Shown here: positions 36,140-48,020 of the stretch, piece after piece
Layout: each line of letters opens with the position of its first letter
How positions within the stretch are numbered: position 1 is the stretch's first letter
Assembly (NCBI RefSeq): GCF_023091745.1
Contig: NC_068910.1
Coordinates: forward strand, 135,115,170 to 135,179,169
Direction of reading: 5' to 3'
Source: Budorcas taxicolor
Lineage: Eukaryota > Chordata > Mammalia > Artiodactyla > Bovidae
Length of the DNA: 64,000 nt
Program-made: the position numbers and the translations under genes
The notes under the pieces: model-generated
The model's input: only the letters and a program-made list of their open reading frames with translations
Database searches by the model: none
Told to the model about the DNA's origin: nothing

Positions 36140-39065
36140 TACAAGGAAAGAAAACTAACCTCATAAAGACAGATGCAAAAAATCTTCACAAATTCTTTAG
36201 AAAACAGAATTCAGCAACAAAAAGAATAATCATCCTGACCCAATGGAGCTTGTCTCAGGAATGCAAGGTTGATTTAGTATTTGAAAAAAATTAATGCATG
36301 ACAATTCCACACATTAACTAAAAAAGAAAACCCTATGATCATTTTGATAAACACAGAAAAAGACATTTGACAAAATCCAACATCCATTTCTATGGATTTT
36401 CTAATAAAAATCCCAGTAAAATAAGAATAGAAGGGAGCTTCTTCAAACTGATAAAGATCATACATGAAAAACTTAAACTATTCATAATGGTGAAATACTG
36501 AACACTCTCCCCTGAAGGTCAGGAACAATATATCCAATCTTCCACTTAATATTATACCAGAGGATTAGCCAGTGCAATCGGGCAAGAAAAAGAAATAACA
36601 GACATAAAGACCAGAAAGGAAGAAGTAAAGCTGCCTGTGCTAGCAGATGACATGACAGTCCATGTCTAAAAATCCAATGGAAGCTACAAAAAAGCTACCA
36701 GAACAAGTCTGTTTAGCAGGTGGGAGGATATGAGTATATAATATTCAGAAGTAAAAAATTGGAAATTGAAATTTAAAAAACAACACCATCTTACACCAAC
36801 ATTGTTGGCAATAGCAAAAGGTCGTAACAATCATTGATTGATGAATAAATGAAATGTAATATAGTCATACAATGGATGACTATTCAGCCTTAAAAGAAAA
36901 CAAATTCTGACACATGCTACAACATGGATTAACCTTGAATACATTATGATAAGTCAAAAAAGCCAGTCACAGAAGGACAAATACTGTATGAGGTATTTAG
37001 AGTAGTCAAATTCATAGGGACAGAAAGTAGAATGCGATTGCCAGGGGGTGAGGTAGAAAGAGGAATACAGGGGTTGATTAATAGGTACAGAGTTTCAGTT
37101 CTGCAAGATAAAAAAAAAAGTTCTGGAGATGGATGAGAGCAATGGTTGCACAACAACATAAATGTACCTAACCCTACTGAACTATACACTTGAAAATGGT
37201 TAACATGGTAAATTTTCTGTTGTGTATATTTCACCACAGTTAAGGTAGGTACATTTTTAAACAAAATGCTAAATTCCATTAAAAATGCCATTTATAACAA
37301 CATCAAAAATATGCAACACTTAAGGATACATCTGACAAAAGATTTAAAAGGTTTGTACACTGTAAACTACAAAACATTGGTGAAACTCAAAAATATAAAT
37401 AAATACTGCGGTACACATTGTGCATGGGTCAGGTTCAATATTCTAAGATATCAATTCTAAATAAACAGAAATATACATTGTTCATGGGTCAGGTTCAGTA
37501 TTGCTAAGGTATCAATTCTCCCCAAATTGGTCTATAGAGTCAGTGCAATTCCAGCAGGCTATCTTGTAGAAATTAACAAATGATTCTAAAATACAAATGT
37601 GCAACAAACCCAGAATAACTACAGCAGTTCTGAAAAGGAAGAACAAAGTTCAAGATCTTTCTGTGATTTCAAGACTTATAATAAAATTTAGTGATCAAGA
37701 TAATGTGGTCCTGGGATAAAGATAGAAAAGTTAGATCAATGGAACAAAACAAAATTCACAATCAGATCTACACATACACAACTGATTTTCAATAAAGGTA
37801 CAAAGACAACTCCATGGAGAAACAAGTCTATTCAAAAAATTCTGGTGAACAACTGAATTCTGGTGAACATGCAAAAAACTGAACACCCGGCACCATATAC
37901 TAACCCAAGAATTAAACCCAAATAGATCATAGACCTAAATGTAAAATCCGTAACTATAAAAGTTATAGGAGAAAACCATCGTGCTTTTGGTTAGGCAGAG
38001 TTCTTAAGACACCACTAGCAAAATTCATAAGAGAACACATTGGTAAATTGAAGTTCATTAAAATTTAAAACTTTGGCTCTTTGAAAGACAGTTAGGAGAA
38101 TCAAAATGCAAACCAAAGCCTGGAAGAAAATATTTTCAAAGCATATATCCCATAAAAGGCTTGAATCCAGAATACAAAAGAACGCCCAAAACTGAGAATG
38201 GAAAAAACCCACACACAATTAAAAAATGGGTAAACAATTTTAACAGACACATCACCAAAGATAAACAGATGGCAAATAAGCACATGAAAAGATGCTCAAC
38301 ATTAGTCATTACATAAATGCAAATTAAAACCAAAACGAGATACCATTACAGACCTATTAGTGTGTCTAAATTTAAAGAGACTGACAAACGCTGACAAAGT
38401 AGCAAACTAGAACTTTCATACCTGGTTGGTGGGGATGTAAAATGGTACAACCACTGTGGAAAGCAGTCTGGCACTTTGTTAAAAAATGAAATGTACAACT
38501 ACCATATGCTCCAACTATTCCAGTCCTAAGGATTTATCCAAGAGAAAAGTGTGTGTCCATACAAATACTTATACAAATGTTCTTAACAGTTTTACTATAA
38601 TAACCAAAAACTGAAAACAACCCATCAGCAGGTTAATGGATAAAGAGACTGTGGTATGCACATACAAAGGAATACTACTCAGCAATAAAAAGGAATAAGC
38701 AATTGATACACACAAGAACATGGATGAATCTCAAAATAATTATGCTGACTTAAAGAAAGCCAAGCCAAAACAAACAAAAATACTGTATGATTCCATTTAC
38801 ATAAATTTTAGGTAATGTGAACTAATGTGTAGTGACGGAAAGCAGACCAGTGTTACCTAGGGAAGGGGGATGGCAAAGGAGGGATAGGATGAATGGATTA
38901 CCAAGGGTCACAAAAAACTTTGGGGGGGGGGGGCAGTTTGAAAATAATGGGTATATTCGTTATCTTGATTGTGGTGGTAGTTTTACAGGTATACACAAAT
39001 GTTAAAACTTATTAAATTATGTTTAAAATATGTTCCAATATGTTACTCAATAAAGCTGTTATTAA
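36140..39065 (+). mobile_element. Degenerate L1 region, plus orientation
   Basis: L1 ORF2-derived sequence (ATGATCATTTTGATAAACAC and AAGACATTTGACAAAATCCA near 36335-36380) runs to the 3' end near 39060. A second, younger-type L1 3' segment (about 36780-37265, with ACACTTGAAAATGGTTAACA) interrupts it; the ORF2 text resumes after that. There are many stops and no intact ORF2. A 60-bp duplication at 37400-37510 and a G12 run at 38922-38933 lie inside. Confidence 0.8.
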
Positions 39066-39249
39066 AAACGAAAAAGCACTTCATCTTCCAGAATATAACA
39101 CAGGGCAGGGGAATAATCACGGACTTCAGGGACACAGGAAAAGGGCTGGGAGCACCAACCCCTCCTACCTAATGCCCACTCCCATGGCTCCTAGGAAGGT
39201 GGACGCTAGGTTGGCAAAGGGTCTGAGCCCTCTGCACTGAGGACGCTGT

Positions 39250-39385
39250 TGGAAAAACAGCAGCCCACCTCACAGAGGAGGAAACTGAAGCCCAGAGACA
39301 TGACCTTGCCTCAGAGGGTTACACAGCTAGTAAGTGGTTTAAACCCAGACCTGCCAAAGTCCTCTTTCTCTTCATCTACCACAAA
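39250..39385 (-). repeat. MIR-like fragment
   Basis: ACAGAGGAGGAAACTGAAGC and GGTTACACAGCTAGTAAGTG are the antisense MIR core, followed by TTTAAACCCAGACCTG. Confidence 0.75.
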
Positions 39386-40929
39386 TTCAAGAATCAACCT
39401 GAAAAAGGGTAAAGGTGTGCGCTTGTGTGTCTGTGTTCAGAACAATTCTCTCCACTGAAGCCAGAGAGCCAGAACCAGTCTGGCCATCCCAAAAGAGCCA
39501 GACTCCTTGGACACAGCAGCTGAACTTCCGGTGCCTGAGTGTTTGTGGTGGCAGGATGACAGGCAGGCGTGGGATGAAGCTGACAGTCAAGTCTGGGTTT
39601 GCATGGGGAGCAGGCTAACCGGCTCCTCCAGCGGAGTCCCAGCAGCTGCCTGCTGAGGATGCCACCACCACTCCCCATGCCTGACAGAAAAGGACTATCT
39701 CCACCCAGTCCGGTTGGGACAGGGGTTCTGGGGGCCATCTGACTCAGAGCCACTCCCTGGGCTGGGGCAGAGATGGGTCTTGGCGATGGTCCTGAGATAG
39801 GCAGCAATTTTGCACCCACCTCTGCCTGAGGGCTAGAGAAGCAAGAACCCACACAGTGCCAGGTAAGAGATGAACATCCCTAAGAGGATGAGGCCCACAG
39901 ATGAACCACCAAGTCCCTATGGGGCAGGAATGAACAGCCTGGCACCCAGACCATGAGAGAGTCAAAAGGAAGCCAAATTTAGCCCCCACCTCTGCAAGCC
40001 CTACCTCTAAGCCGGGCTAGAAGCTGGCCCTGACTGGTACAGAACTCATGATGCCACAGCTCAGCTGCTCATCTGTCCACCTCCTTGGGGCGGGGCTGAG
40101 GTCTGGGCCACACAGGATGCCCAGAGTCTAGCTATGCAGATACCCCTCCTCTCCCTCATTTTCAGACTGCGGTCCTGAGAGCCCACACGGAGACAGGGCC
40201 TCACCAGTGGCTCTCCAACCTCCTGCCCACTATTTATCCTTGGCTCTGGGCCCTCACTATTAATCAACTGTGACAAGAAGGTGTGGCGGGAGCAGGTCAG
40301 GCTCGTGCCCAAGTCACTGGTTGCCACACTCATCTCAGCTCATGTGGCTACAGTTACAAGATAAGGTCCTGTCCTTGCAATGCTGCCCCTTCCCTTTTTT
40401 GGAATGTGATTTGAGGACGTGAGGCAGCCTGTGCTGACTGCACCACCCCAGCTAGGGCATGAAGCACCCCTACCTCCACCGGTAGTTGGCTGGGGGGGGT
40501 GGGGGGTGGGGGGAGCTGATTACTTCCTCTGCAACCTCACCCTAGGGCTACCACTCTCTTCCTTCTGCCCAGGCCTGGCAGTCACCCAGACAGTCTCACC
40601 ACCAGTCTAGACTCTAAGGAAATGTCCCATCACTCCAGTTGGCACAAACAGTGCTGGGGGGAGGGGCCCTGCCTTGCCGTTGAAAACTGCACTGCTTGGG
40701 TCCTCTCCAGGTTTAAACACGGGGAATGAAAAAAAGGCAGTTCGGAGACCACGCTCTCCTGAGATAATTACAGCCCCCTCCTTCCAAACACATCAATTCC
40801 AACTGAGAACATAACTGGGCTTCCTTACCTGCTGCCTTCCACTGGCTCACTGCAGACACTGCTTCTATGATGTCCCAGCTGAGGTGGCAGAAAAGGACCC
40901 AGCAGGACTCTGCTTGCTACCGGGCAATG

Positions 40930-42260
40930 GTTTCCAACGCCCCCAGGTTCGCGGTGCTCTTCTGCTCCCCTCTCCCCAAGCCCCTACATTCTGCGCTCAC
41001 CTCGACCCCGGCCCAGCCCGGCCCTGGTGCTGAGCAGCCGGCCCGTGGGTTACCACCTCCTCCTCCGCCTGCGCCTCCGGATCCTGTGCCCCTCAGGGGG
41101 CCCCTCCCCTTCCTGGGACCCCTTCCCGTCCAGGTATGTTTCCTGGACAGCCCGCACCACCTGTCCCTCCTGTACCCCAGGTAGCCAATTTGCTTCCTGC
41201 ACCCCCAGACGTCCCTCCCCCTCAGGCCCCCGGGGCCCCACTGGCCGGGCCCTCCCCAGCAGTTCGAGTCTCTTGCGACGGGCCGGGACCGCTCCCAGGA
41301 CCACCGCCTCCCGTCTGAGGTGCCCGCAGCTCTCCCAGTACTGCTCCCCGGAACTTTCGAGCTCGTCTCTGCGCTCCCAAGAGCCCTCCCCGAGCTCGGA
41401 CAGCTGCTCGGGCTGCTGCAGCAGCCGGCGTGGGCTCCCCTCCCCCCGCTCCTGCACCCCGGTGCGGGCCTCCCCCCGCTCCTGCACTGCGGGACTGCCT
41501 TCCCCTTTCTCCTGGTGCTGCTTGCGGGGCCCCAGCCCCTCCTCCTGCACCACCGGCCAGCCCGCGGAGCCAGTCCACGGCGGCGGGCGCCTCCAGTCCG
41601 CGCCGTCCGGCGGCCCCCACACCACCCCCAGGCTGGGCTCGTGGCCCCGGCCACCCCGCTCCTGCACCCCGGGGCCCACCCCGCCCTCCTCCTGCACCGC
41701 CGGACCCACGCCCCCCTGCTCCTCCACGCCGAGCTTCAGCCCGCGGAGCTGCTGCGGGCCCCAGCTGAGAACACCGACCCGCTGCGGCTGCTGCTCCGGC
41801 AGCCCTGGGCTGAGCCCGCCGCGCTCTTCCTGCACGACTCCCCGCCTGGGGCCCCCAGCCGGCACTGCCCAACGCACTCGCCTGCCCCCCAGAGGCCGCG
41901 CGGTCCCGCCCCTCCAGATGGTGCCGTCCTCGGCGCCCGCTCACACCGCCCCCCGCCCGGCTGCTTCCGCCCCGTCCCCCGAGGGAGCGTCCCCTCCCTC
42001 TCCACCCCCAATCCCGGTCCCGGCTCCCCGCCCTCGCTCCTGGGCGTCGAGGTCCGCCCGCCGGGCGCCGCGCCCTGCGCCGGCCCCCGCAGGTGCTGCG
42101 GCCCAGCGCGCCGGCCCGAGAGCCAGGAGCGCCCGCCCTCCAGCCGGAGTTCCTGGAGCCCGCCTGCGCCTGCGCCGCCCCAGGGGGGCGGGGCCCGGCG
42201 GGATTGACCCGCCCCTTTAAGGGGCCCTGTCCCACTTACTCCTCCCTCTCCCTCTTCCTT
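40930..42260 (-). promoter_or_regulatory. TNK2: CpG island, candidate distal TNK2 promoter and non-coding first exon
   Basis: About 1.3 kb is extremely GC-rich with dense CpG, ending abruptly near 42230. At its right edge are GC boxes (42183-42195 and 42208-42215), a TTTAAAG-like site beside them, and GCCTGCGCCTGCGCC (42162-42176), which resembles tandem NRF1 sites. A strong minus-strand donor (GAG then GTGAGC) lies at 41001/41000, and another GTGAGC at 41944-41939. Read from right to left this fits a housekeeping-type TNK2 promoter and first exon. No transcript end is visible, so a plus-strand or bidirectional use is also possible. Confidence 0.55.
41430..41745. repeat. Imperfect ~30-bp repeat in the CpG island
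   Basis: CTCCTGCACC-type cores recur about every 27-33 bp (for example near 41448, 41478, 41540, 41660, 41690 and 41720). On the minus strand the same DNA reads as a 10-residue periodic pattern beginning VQE (GVGPG-VQERGG and similar). The units differ by many substitutions, so this is an old or degenerate minisatellite. Confidence 0.6.
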
Positions 42261-44780
42261 CAAACCGGCTACCACTCCCCCTTCTTCATCCCACCGGACG
42301 AGCTGCTTGCGCCTTCTGGTGGAGCCAAAGGGAGAAGACGTGAAGCAGAAGGTAGAAAGTTCACACAGCCGGTGTAGTCAACAGGGCCCAGTGGAGGAGC
42401 ATTGAAATAGGAGCCTCGAATTCTAAGCAGCAGTTCAGCCGCTCCCCAGACTTACCATGTAGTGTTTAAAAAAAAAAAAATCATCACTTCCCCTGGCCTC
42501 AGTTCCTTCGTATCTGAAATGAAGAGACTGAATTGGGAAGTTTCCAAGGTCCCAATCCAGTGAGTGTTTGACTGCAGAGAGGGAGTCTAATCCTAATCTC
42601 TCAGCAGCAGCCCAGAGGCCAAACTGGACCGCCTTGACCGTTTTCCTGGGTCTAAGGGGGAGCTGGGCTCAGGCCTGTGACACTTCTTGCTAGGGGAGTA
42701 CAAGCAGAAAGAGCTCCAGGCAAAGGGGGCCTTCCTCCCTCCTCCACTGCTCCCTCTTGGGCCTCCACCTCGAAAGGAGGAGCAAATTCAGAGCTCTTTC
42801 TTCCCAGTGACCGTGCAGCCTGCCTGACCCAGCCCCAGGCAGCCTTGCGGGGGGGTGAGGCTTAGAACCCGAAGACTTGCCCTGTTACTGACCGTACTTC
42901 ATCTGTAAAATGTGTATAGTAATCAAACAACTCCAGACAGAACTGTCTCAAGGATCAGACAGCAGAGAACTCTGTAAAGGTGTCTTCTCTGCGTGCCTAT
43001 TCTCCGGCATTGGGCCCAAAGGCTCTGGTCTGAGGACAGTGGGGCAATGAGAAGGGGTGGGTTCTAGACGTCTATGGGGGCTGGACTGGGTGGATTTGGG
43101 TCATGGCGTCTTGCTCTGTGGGGTGAGCAGGACAACTTCCTACTAAATTATTCGCTACCAGTGTCTGTAGGGTTTGCCGTTTGTCATGGAGCCAGGGCCA
43201 CAGAGCAGGAAGGTGAATGCACCCAACCTGGGCCGAGACAGGGTGTAGGGCATGCAAGACGCCACAGGTGATAGAAATGAGGCTGTACGCAATTAAGCAA
43301 CAGCTGGTAGTAGTGAAGCCAGGATTCAAATCCAGTTTTCTGACTCCCAAGTCTGCTCTGAACCACTAAGACACAACAAAGCAACACCAAACCCAGGAAC
43401 TTTGGGAAGCATCAGGTCTGACTAGGTTTGGGGGATCAGTAGATGCAAACAACTGATTTGGAGCAAGTTTTTCTGCTGATAAATCAAGCTCAAAATTAAA
43501 CAAGGCAAGAGGTCAAACCACCTACATAGTGGATGGTCCTGCTGATTCTGTTAGGGGAGCCCAACTCCCCATTCTCCCATCTCCCCTCCATTGCTCTCAG
43601 GGGCCAGACCCATGCCTCTGGTGTCCCTAGCTCAGGGTTATCTGGACCATAGGCTCACAGAAAAGAGGCCTCCTGCTCCCCACACCCATCCTACCCAGGC
43701 CCAACTCTGGACTGTCCCCACCACCACGTTGAGCAGTGGGGGCTGTGATGGGAATTGTCTCAGAGGATGGCTCCTTCTCTGCATTGTCTGATGACTCTGG
43801 TACTAGTAGCCAGGGAGTCTCATCTCCCCCAAGGGGACTGACCCCATAATGGAGTAAATGAGACAGGCTAGAAGCACAAGGTTCAGAAGATTCAGGAGGT
43901 GGCTGCAGAAATAACCCCAGCCCTCCTCTGTGCCTGTGCCAGTCTCTTCCCAGAACTGGAACCTGAAGAGAGCTGCCCACAGCAGAGTGACTCTGCAGGG
44001 AGAAGGGCTTGTCAGGTCTAGTTCTAAGCAGAGGTGGCCCGAGCTGCTTGAGGGAGGCTTGTGGCACTGCCCTTAAGAAGGCTTGAGACAGTTGCACACA
44101 AGGTAAGCAGGAGGGCAAGGAAGGCAGCCTGTCTCATACCTGTAAGCAGATGCTCAAGAGTGGTGGATGCTGTGGAGTTATTGGGCTGAAGGTTTTTCTT
44201 TGGTTCTGTTTTGTGTTTTAAAAGAAAGCAATGTTTTTTAAACTCCTGTTATGACCTAACAGTAGCTGAACTGAATTTAGTGTTTTAATTGGCTTTTTTT
44301 TAATGAGAAGACAATAATAGAAAATATCAGAATATAATTTTTTTTGAACTTTTCACTGAGTCATAACATGCATCCAGAGAAATGCAAAGACTTGGGTTTT
44401 ACAAAGTGTGTATACCCAGGACTGAGATCAAAAAACACCACAATCAGGATTCATAAGTACCCCCAAATATGTTTTAAAAGAAACTTTGTAATATTAATCT
44501 TCAAGCATGCCCTTCATATTCATGATTTACTTTTAACTTTCTGACAACCCTATCCTGCCACCACCCCAACATAAACTCCATAATAACAGAAAGTTTTGCC
44601 TGGGAACAGACTGGCACAGGCACCTAGAACAATGCCAGGTATACAGTAGGAGCCAGGAATACCTACTGAATGGATTAGAGTTCATCACAGATAGTGTAAA
44701 CAACCAGATAGTGTAACTCTGGGGCTTCCCAGGATAGACGCCCCCACCCACCCGTCCCACCATGTCTTCTGCCTGCCTCT
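42260..44780. other. Intergenic unique region right of the CpG island
   Basis: Mostly unique-looking sequence of moderate GC. A MIR-like core may be present near 43280-43375 (AATTAAGCAACAGCTGG, AGGATTCAAATCCAG). The part from 44200 becomes AT-rich and resembles decayed LINE sequence. No gene was recognised. Confidence 0.45.
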
Positions 44781-44784
44781 TTTC

Positions 44785-45345
44785 TGTAGAAAAACTTTAG
44801 CCTCTTAGGCCCTCCCCAAGTTACAAGAAAAAATAAATTTGATCAGAGAGGTAAGAAAATGCAGAAAGAAAGCATAACAGCCAAGCAAGACGAAACAATA
44901 ATACTTTAGCCATTAAACAACATCAATAACCTTTAGTTCCTCCTCAAGGGCTATAGATAATATCCTGAGCCATGTCCTTTGAGCTGTTTGGCAGATACTG
45001 AAACTCCCACCAGGTGGAATAAGTTAACTGTGTGCTGCCCACAAGCATGTAGACCCCAGACCAGTTGGAACCAGCAGATTGGTGATGTTGACTCCCAATT
45101 ACATCACCACTAGCCAATCAGAAGAATATCCATGAGCTGGTCATGCATCCTTCAATCTCCCCTCCCTCACTCCATCTTTAAAAGTTTTTCCTGGAATCAT
45201 CAGGAAATTGGGTCTTTGGAACTCTAGCTGCCTGGACTCATTGCGTGGTGTCCTGCAATGAATGCTGCACTTTTCTTGATCACAAGAAAGTAGATTATCT
45301 GTGCGCAAGTGAACGAATCCAAGTTTGCTTCAGTAAGAATAATAG
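44785..45345 (+). mobile_element. Probable solo LTR of an old endogenous retrovirus
   Basis: The order of signals fits an LTR: a CCAATCAG box at about 45113, a TTTAAAAG TATA-like site at about 45177, a GAAATTGGGTCTTTGG stretch, then CCTGCAATGAATGCTGC where AATGAA sits in place of AATAAA, and a U5-like tail. No internal viral genes flank it. Family not identified. Boundaries are approximate. Confidence 0.45.
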
Positions 45346-45544
45346 AAGTATTTTTATGATATTTTAATTTCATTATCTACACACGTGTGTGCTGTACATC
45401 CTGCTATAAAATGTGTTTCTCTCTGTAGGTCAGAGGCAAAAACTTCTGAAGGCAAGTGCTCTAACTTGAGAAAGTTGGGGAGGCCTGTGGTTCTGGCCAG
45501 GGCGATGAGCATGGATGAAGTGGAACAGTATGCTGACTTGACCA

Positions 45545-45790
45545 GTGCTTCTCAAACAGGTTCTTATTCAGCAAGCTGGGAAGGGGATGCTGAGATTCTG
45601 TATTTTTTTCAGGCTCCTACACTTGAGTAGTGCCTTGAACCCAGAGATTCTCCATAAGGCTGCACATAAGAATCACATGGGAAGGGCTTTTAAAAACTCA
45701 GCTGCCTAAGTTCCACCCCAGAACAATTAAATTTGAATCTCTAGGGTGGGGCTCAGCAGCCATTGGTTTTAAAAGTTCACCATGTGCAAA
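45545..45790. mobile_element. MER5-like hAT fragments
   Basis: CCAGTGCTTCTCAAACAGG, ATGCTGAGATTCTGTATTT, then AAGAATCACATGGGAAGGG and CTAGGGTGGGGCTCAGCAG resemble MER5/Charlie ends in inverted arrangement. Old and diverged. Confidence 0.5.
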
Positions 45791-46365
45791 CAGAAACAGT
45801 GGGTGCTGGTTCCCTGGAGTACCTCCAGTGCCTGAGCTGAGGTGCGAGGGAAGTGAGGTGTGGGGTTAGGACAGATATCTGAGCAAACGATGCAGTATGA
45901 CAAAGGGCAGAGATTTCTTAGTCAGAAATGGACCATCTGCCCCTTAGTGGAGCTTTTAGAGAGGGATTTCTAAAGGAATTATTTGGCATGGGGCTATCTG
46001 TTAACCTAGGTCACGTCTTCCCAGGACCGAGAATGGACAGTGCCTTCATCTTATCGAGCAAGTCGGAGCTCTTCAGAGCTGCTCGGGCAGCTGGGCTCAC
46101 ACGCCTCCAAACAGTTCAGACAGTTACTAGAGCAGTGGGAGGAGATTCTGCCAGCTGTTCCCACGTGCCTGCGCCTTCTGCCATGCTAGAGAAAGAGCCA
46201 GATGAGCCCAGAGTTTACAAACCCTGGATCAACATAGACCATTCAGAATGAAGCGCCATAGTCCTGGGTTCTGACGCCCCCTGGTGGACACTTTGAGTTG
46301 AAGTTGGTAACCGACAAACGGACTGCTGCTGCTAAGTTGCTTGGACTAAGGTACACGTTTACTTA

Positions 46366-47505
46366 TTATTCATTTTAATTTTTAATACAATTTTTAAAGG
46401 TTACTTTTCACTTAAAATTAAGTTACAAAATATTGGCTATATTCCCCATGTTGTACAATACATCCTTGAGCCTATCTTTACACCCAATACTTGCTACCTC
46501 CCACTCCACCACCCCTATATTGCCCCCCCATAACAACTACTTTGTTCTTTGTATCTGTGAGTCTGCTTTTTTGCTTGTTTTATTCACTAGTTTGTTGTTT
46601 TATTTTAGATTCCACATATAAACAATATCATACTGTATTTATCTTTTTTAAATTATTTTAATTGGAGGATAATTACAATATTGTGATGGCTTTTGCCATA
46701 TATCAACCAACGTGTATCAACCACAGGTATACATGTGTTCCCTCACCCTGAACACCCCCTCCCACCTCCCTCCCCACCCTACCCCTCTGGGTTGTCCCAG
46801 AGCACGGGCTCTGGGTGCCCTGCTTCATGCATCGAACTTGCACTGGCCATCTGTTTTACATATGGTAATATACACGTTTCAATGCTATTCTCTCAAATCC
46901 TCCCGCTCTCGCTTTCTCCCACTGGGTCCGAAAGTCTGTTCTTTACATCTGTGTCCCCGTTGCTGCCCTGCATGTAGGATTGTCATTACTGTCTTTCTAA
47001 ATTCCATATATTTATGCATTAATATGTGCTATTTGTCTTCCCCTTTCTGACTTATTTCACTCTGTATAATAGGATCCAGTTTCATCCACCTCATTAGGAC
47101 TGACTCAAATATGTTCCTTTTTATAGGTAAGTAATATTCCATTGTGCATATGTACCACAGCTTTCTTATCCATTCGTCTGCCGATGGGCATCTAGGTTGC
47201 TTCCATGTCCTGGCTATTGTAAACACTGCTGCAATGACCATTGGGTACATGTGTCTCTTTCAATTCTGGTTTCCTCCAGGTGTATGCCCAGCAGTGGGAT
47301 TGTTGGGTCGTATGGCAGTTCTATTCCCAGTTTTTTAAGGAATCTCCACACTGTTCTCCATAGTGGCTGTACTGGTTTGCATTCCCACCAACAGTATAAG
47401 AGGGTTCCCTTTTCTCCACACCCTCTCCAGCATTTGTTTGTAGATTTTGGATAATAACCATTCTGACCAGCGTGAGATGATACTTCATTATGGTTTTGAT
47501 TTTCA
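46366..47505 (-). mobile_element. L1 3' part, reverse orientation (left piece)
   Basis: Antisense L1 motifs: TGTACAATACATCCTTGAGC, CATTGTGCATATGTACCAC, CCATTCGTCTGCCGATGGGC and GCAGTGGGATTGTTGGGTCG. It is broken by the BovB copy at 47505 and resumes on the other side. Confidence 0.85.
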
Positions 47506-48020
47506 TATGACCAACCTAGATAGCATATTCAAAAGCAGACACATTACTTTGCCAACAAAGGTCCATCTAGTCAAGGCTATGGTTTTTCCTGTGGTCATGT
47601 ATGGATGTGAGAGTTGGACTGTGAAGAAAGCTGAGTGCCGAAGAATTGATGCTTTTGAACTGTGGTGTTGGAGAAGACTCTTGAGAGTTCCTTGGACTGC
47701 AAGGAGATCCAACCAGTCCATTCAGAAGGAGATCAGTCCTGAGATTTCTTTGGAGGGAATGATGCTGAAGCTGAAACTCCAGTACTTTGGCCACCTCATG
47801 CGAAGAGCTGACTCACTGGAAAAGACTGATGCTGGGAGGGATTGGGGGCAGGAGGAGAAGGGGACGACAGAGGATGAGATGGCTGGATGGCATCACTGAC
47901 TCGATGGACGTGAGTCTGAGTGAACTCCGGGAGATGGTGATGGACAGGGAGGCCTGGCGTGCTGCGATTCATGGGGTCGCAAAGAGTCGTACGTGACTGA
48001 GCAACTGAACTGAACTGAAT
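47505..48020 (+). mobile_element. BovB (RTE) LINE 3' end
   Basis: The reverse-transcriptase tail is readable: GCESWTVKKAE, FELWCWRRLLRVPWTARRS and LQYFGHLMRRADSLEKT in one frame, then, after a frame change near 47826, GGRRRRGRQRMRWLDGITDS and MDREAWRAAIHGVAKSRT. It ends ACTGAACTGAACTGAA. 5'-truncated and frameshifted, hence inactive. BovB is the RTE element known to have entered ruminants by horizontal transfer. Confidence 0.92.

Larger units (their letters stand above)
25954..40930 (-). other. Non-coding 15-kb region, probable TNK2 5' intron
   Basis: Between the TATA-type first exon and the CpG island. The left half (26-31.5 kb) is GC-rich and partly unique; the right half is dominated by SINEs, MER5, HAL1-like and L1 sequence. 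No coding exon was recognised. If the CpG island is a TNK2 promoter this is its first intron; otherwise the 5' part is intergenic. Confidence 0.5.

Noticed and set aside
41027..42220. 397-codon plus-strand frame as a new gene
   Set aside because: It starts with GTG, not ATG. It overlaps other open frames on both strands and follows CpG-island composition. Kept only as a finding.
47447..47899. 150-codon frame with reverse-transcriptase-like text as a host gene
   Set aside because: It is the truncated, frameshifted tail of a BovB LINE.
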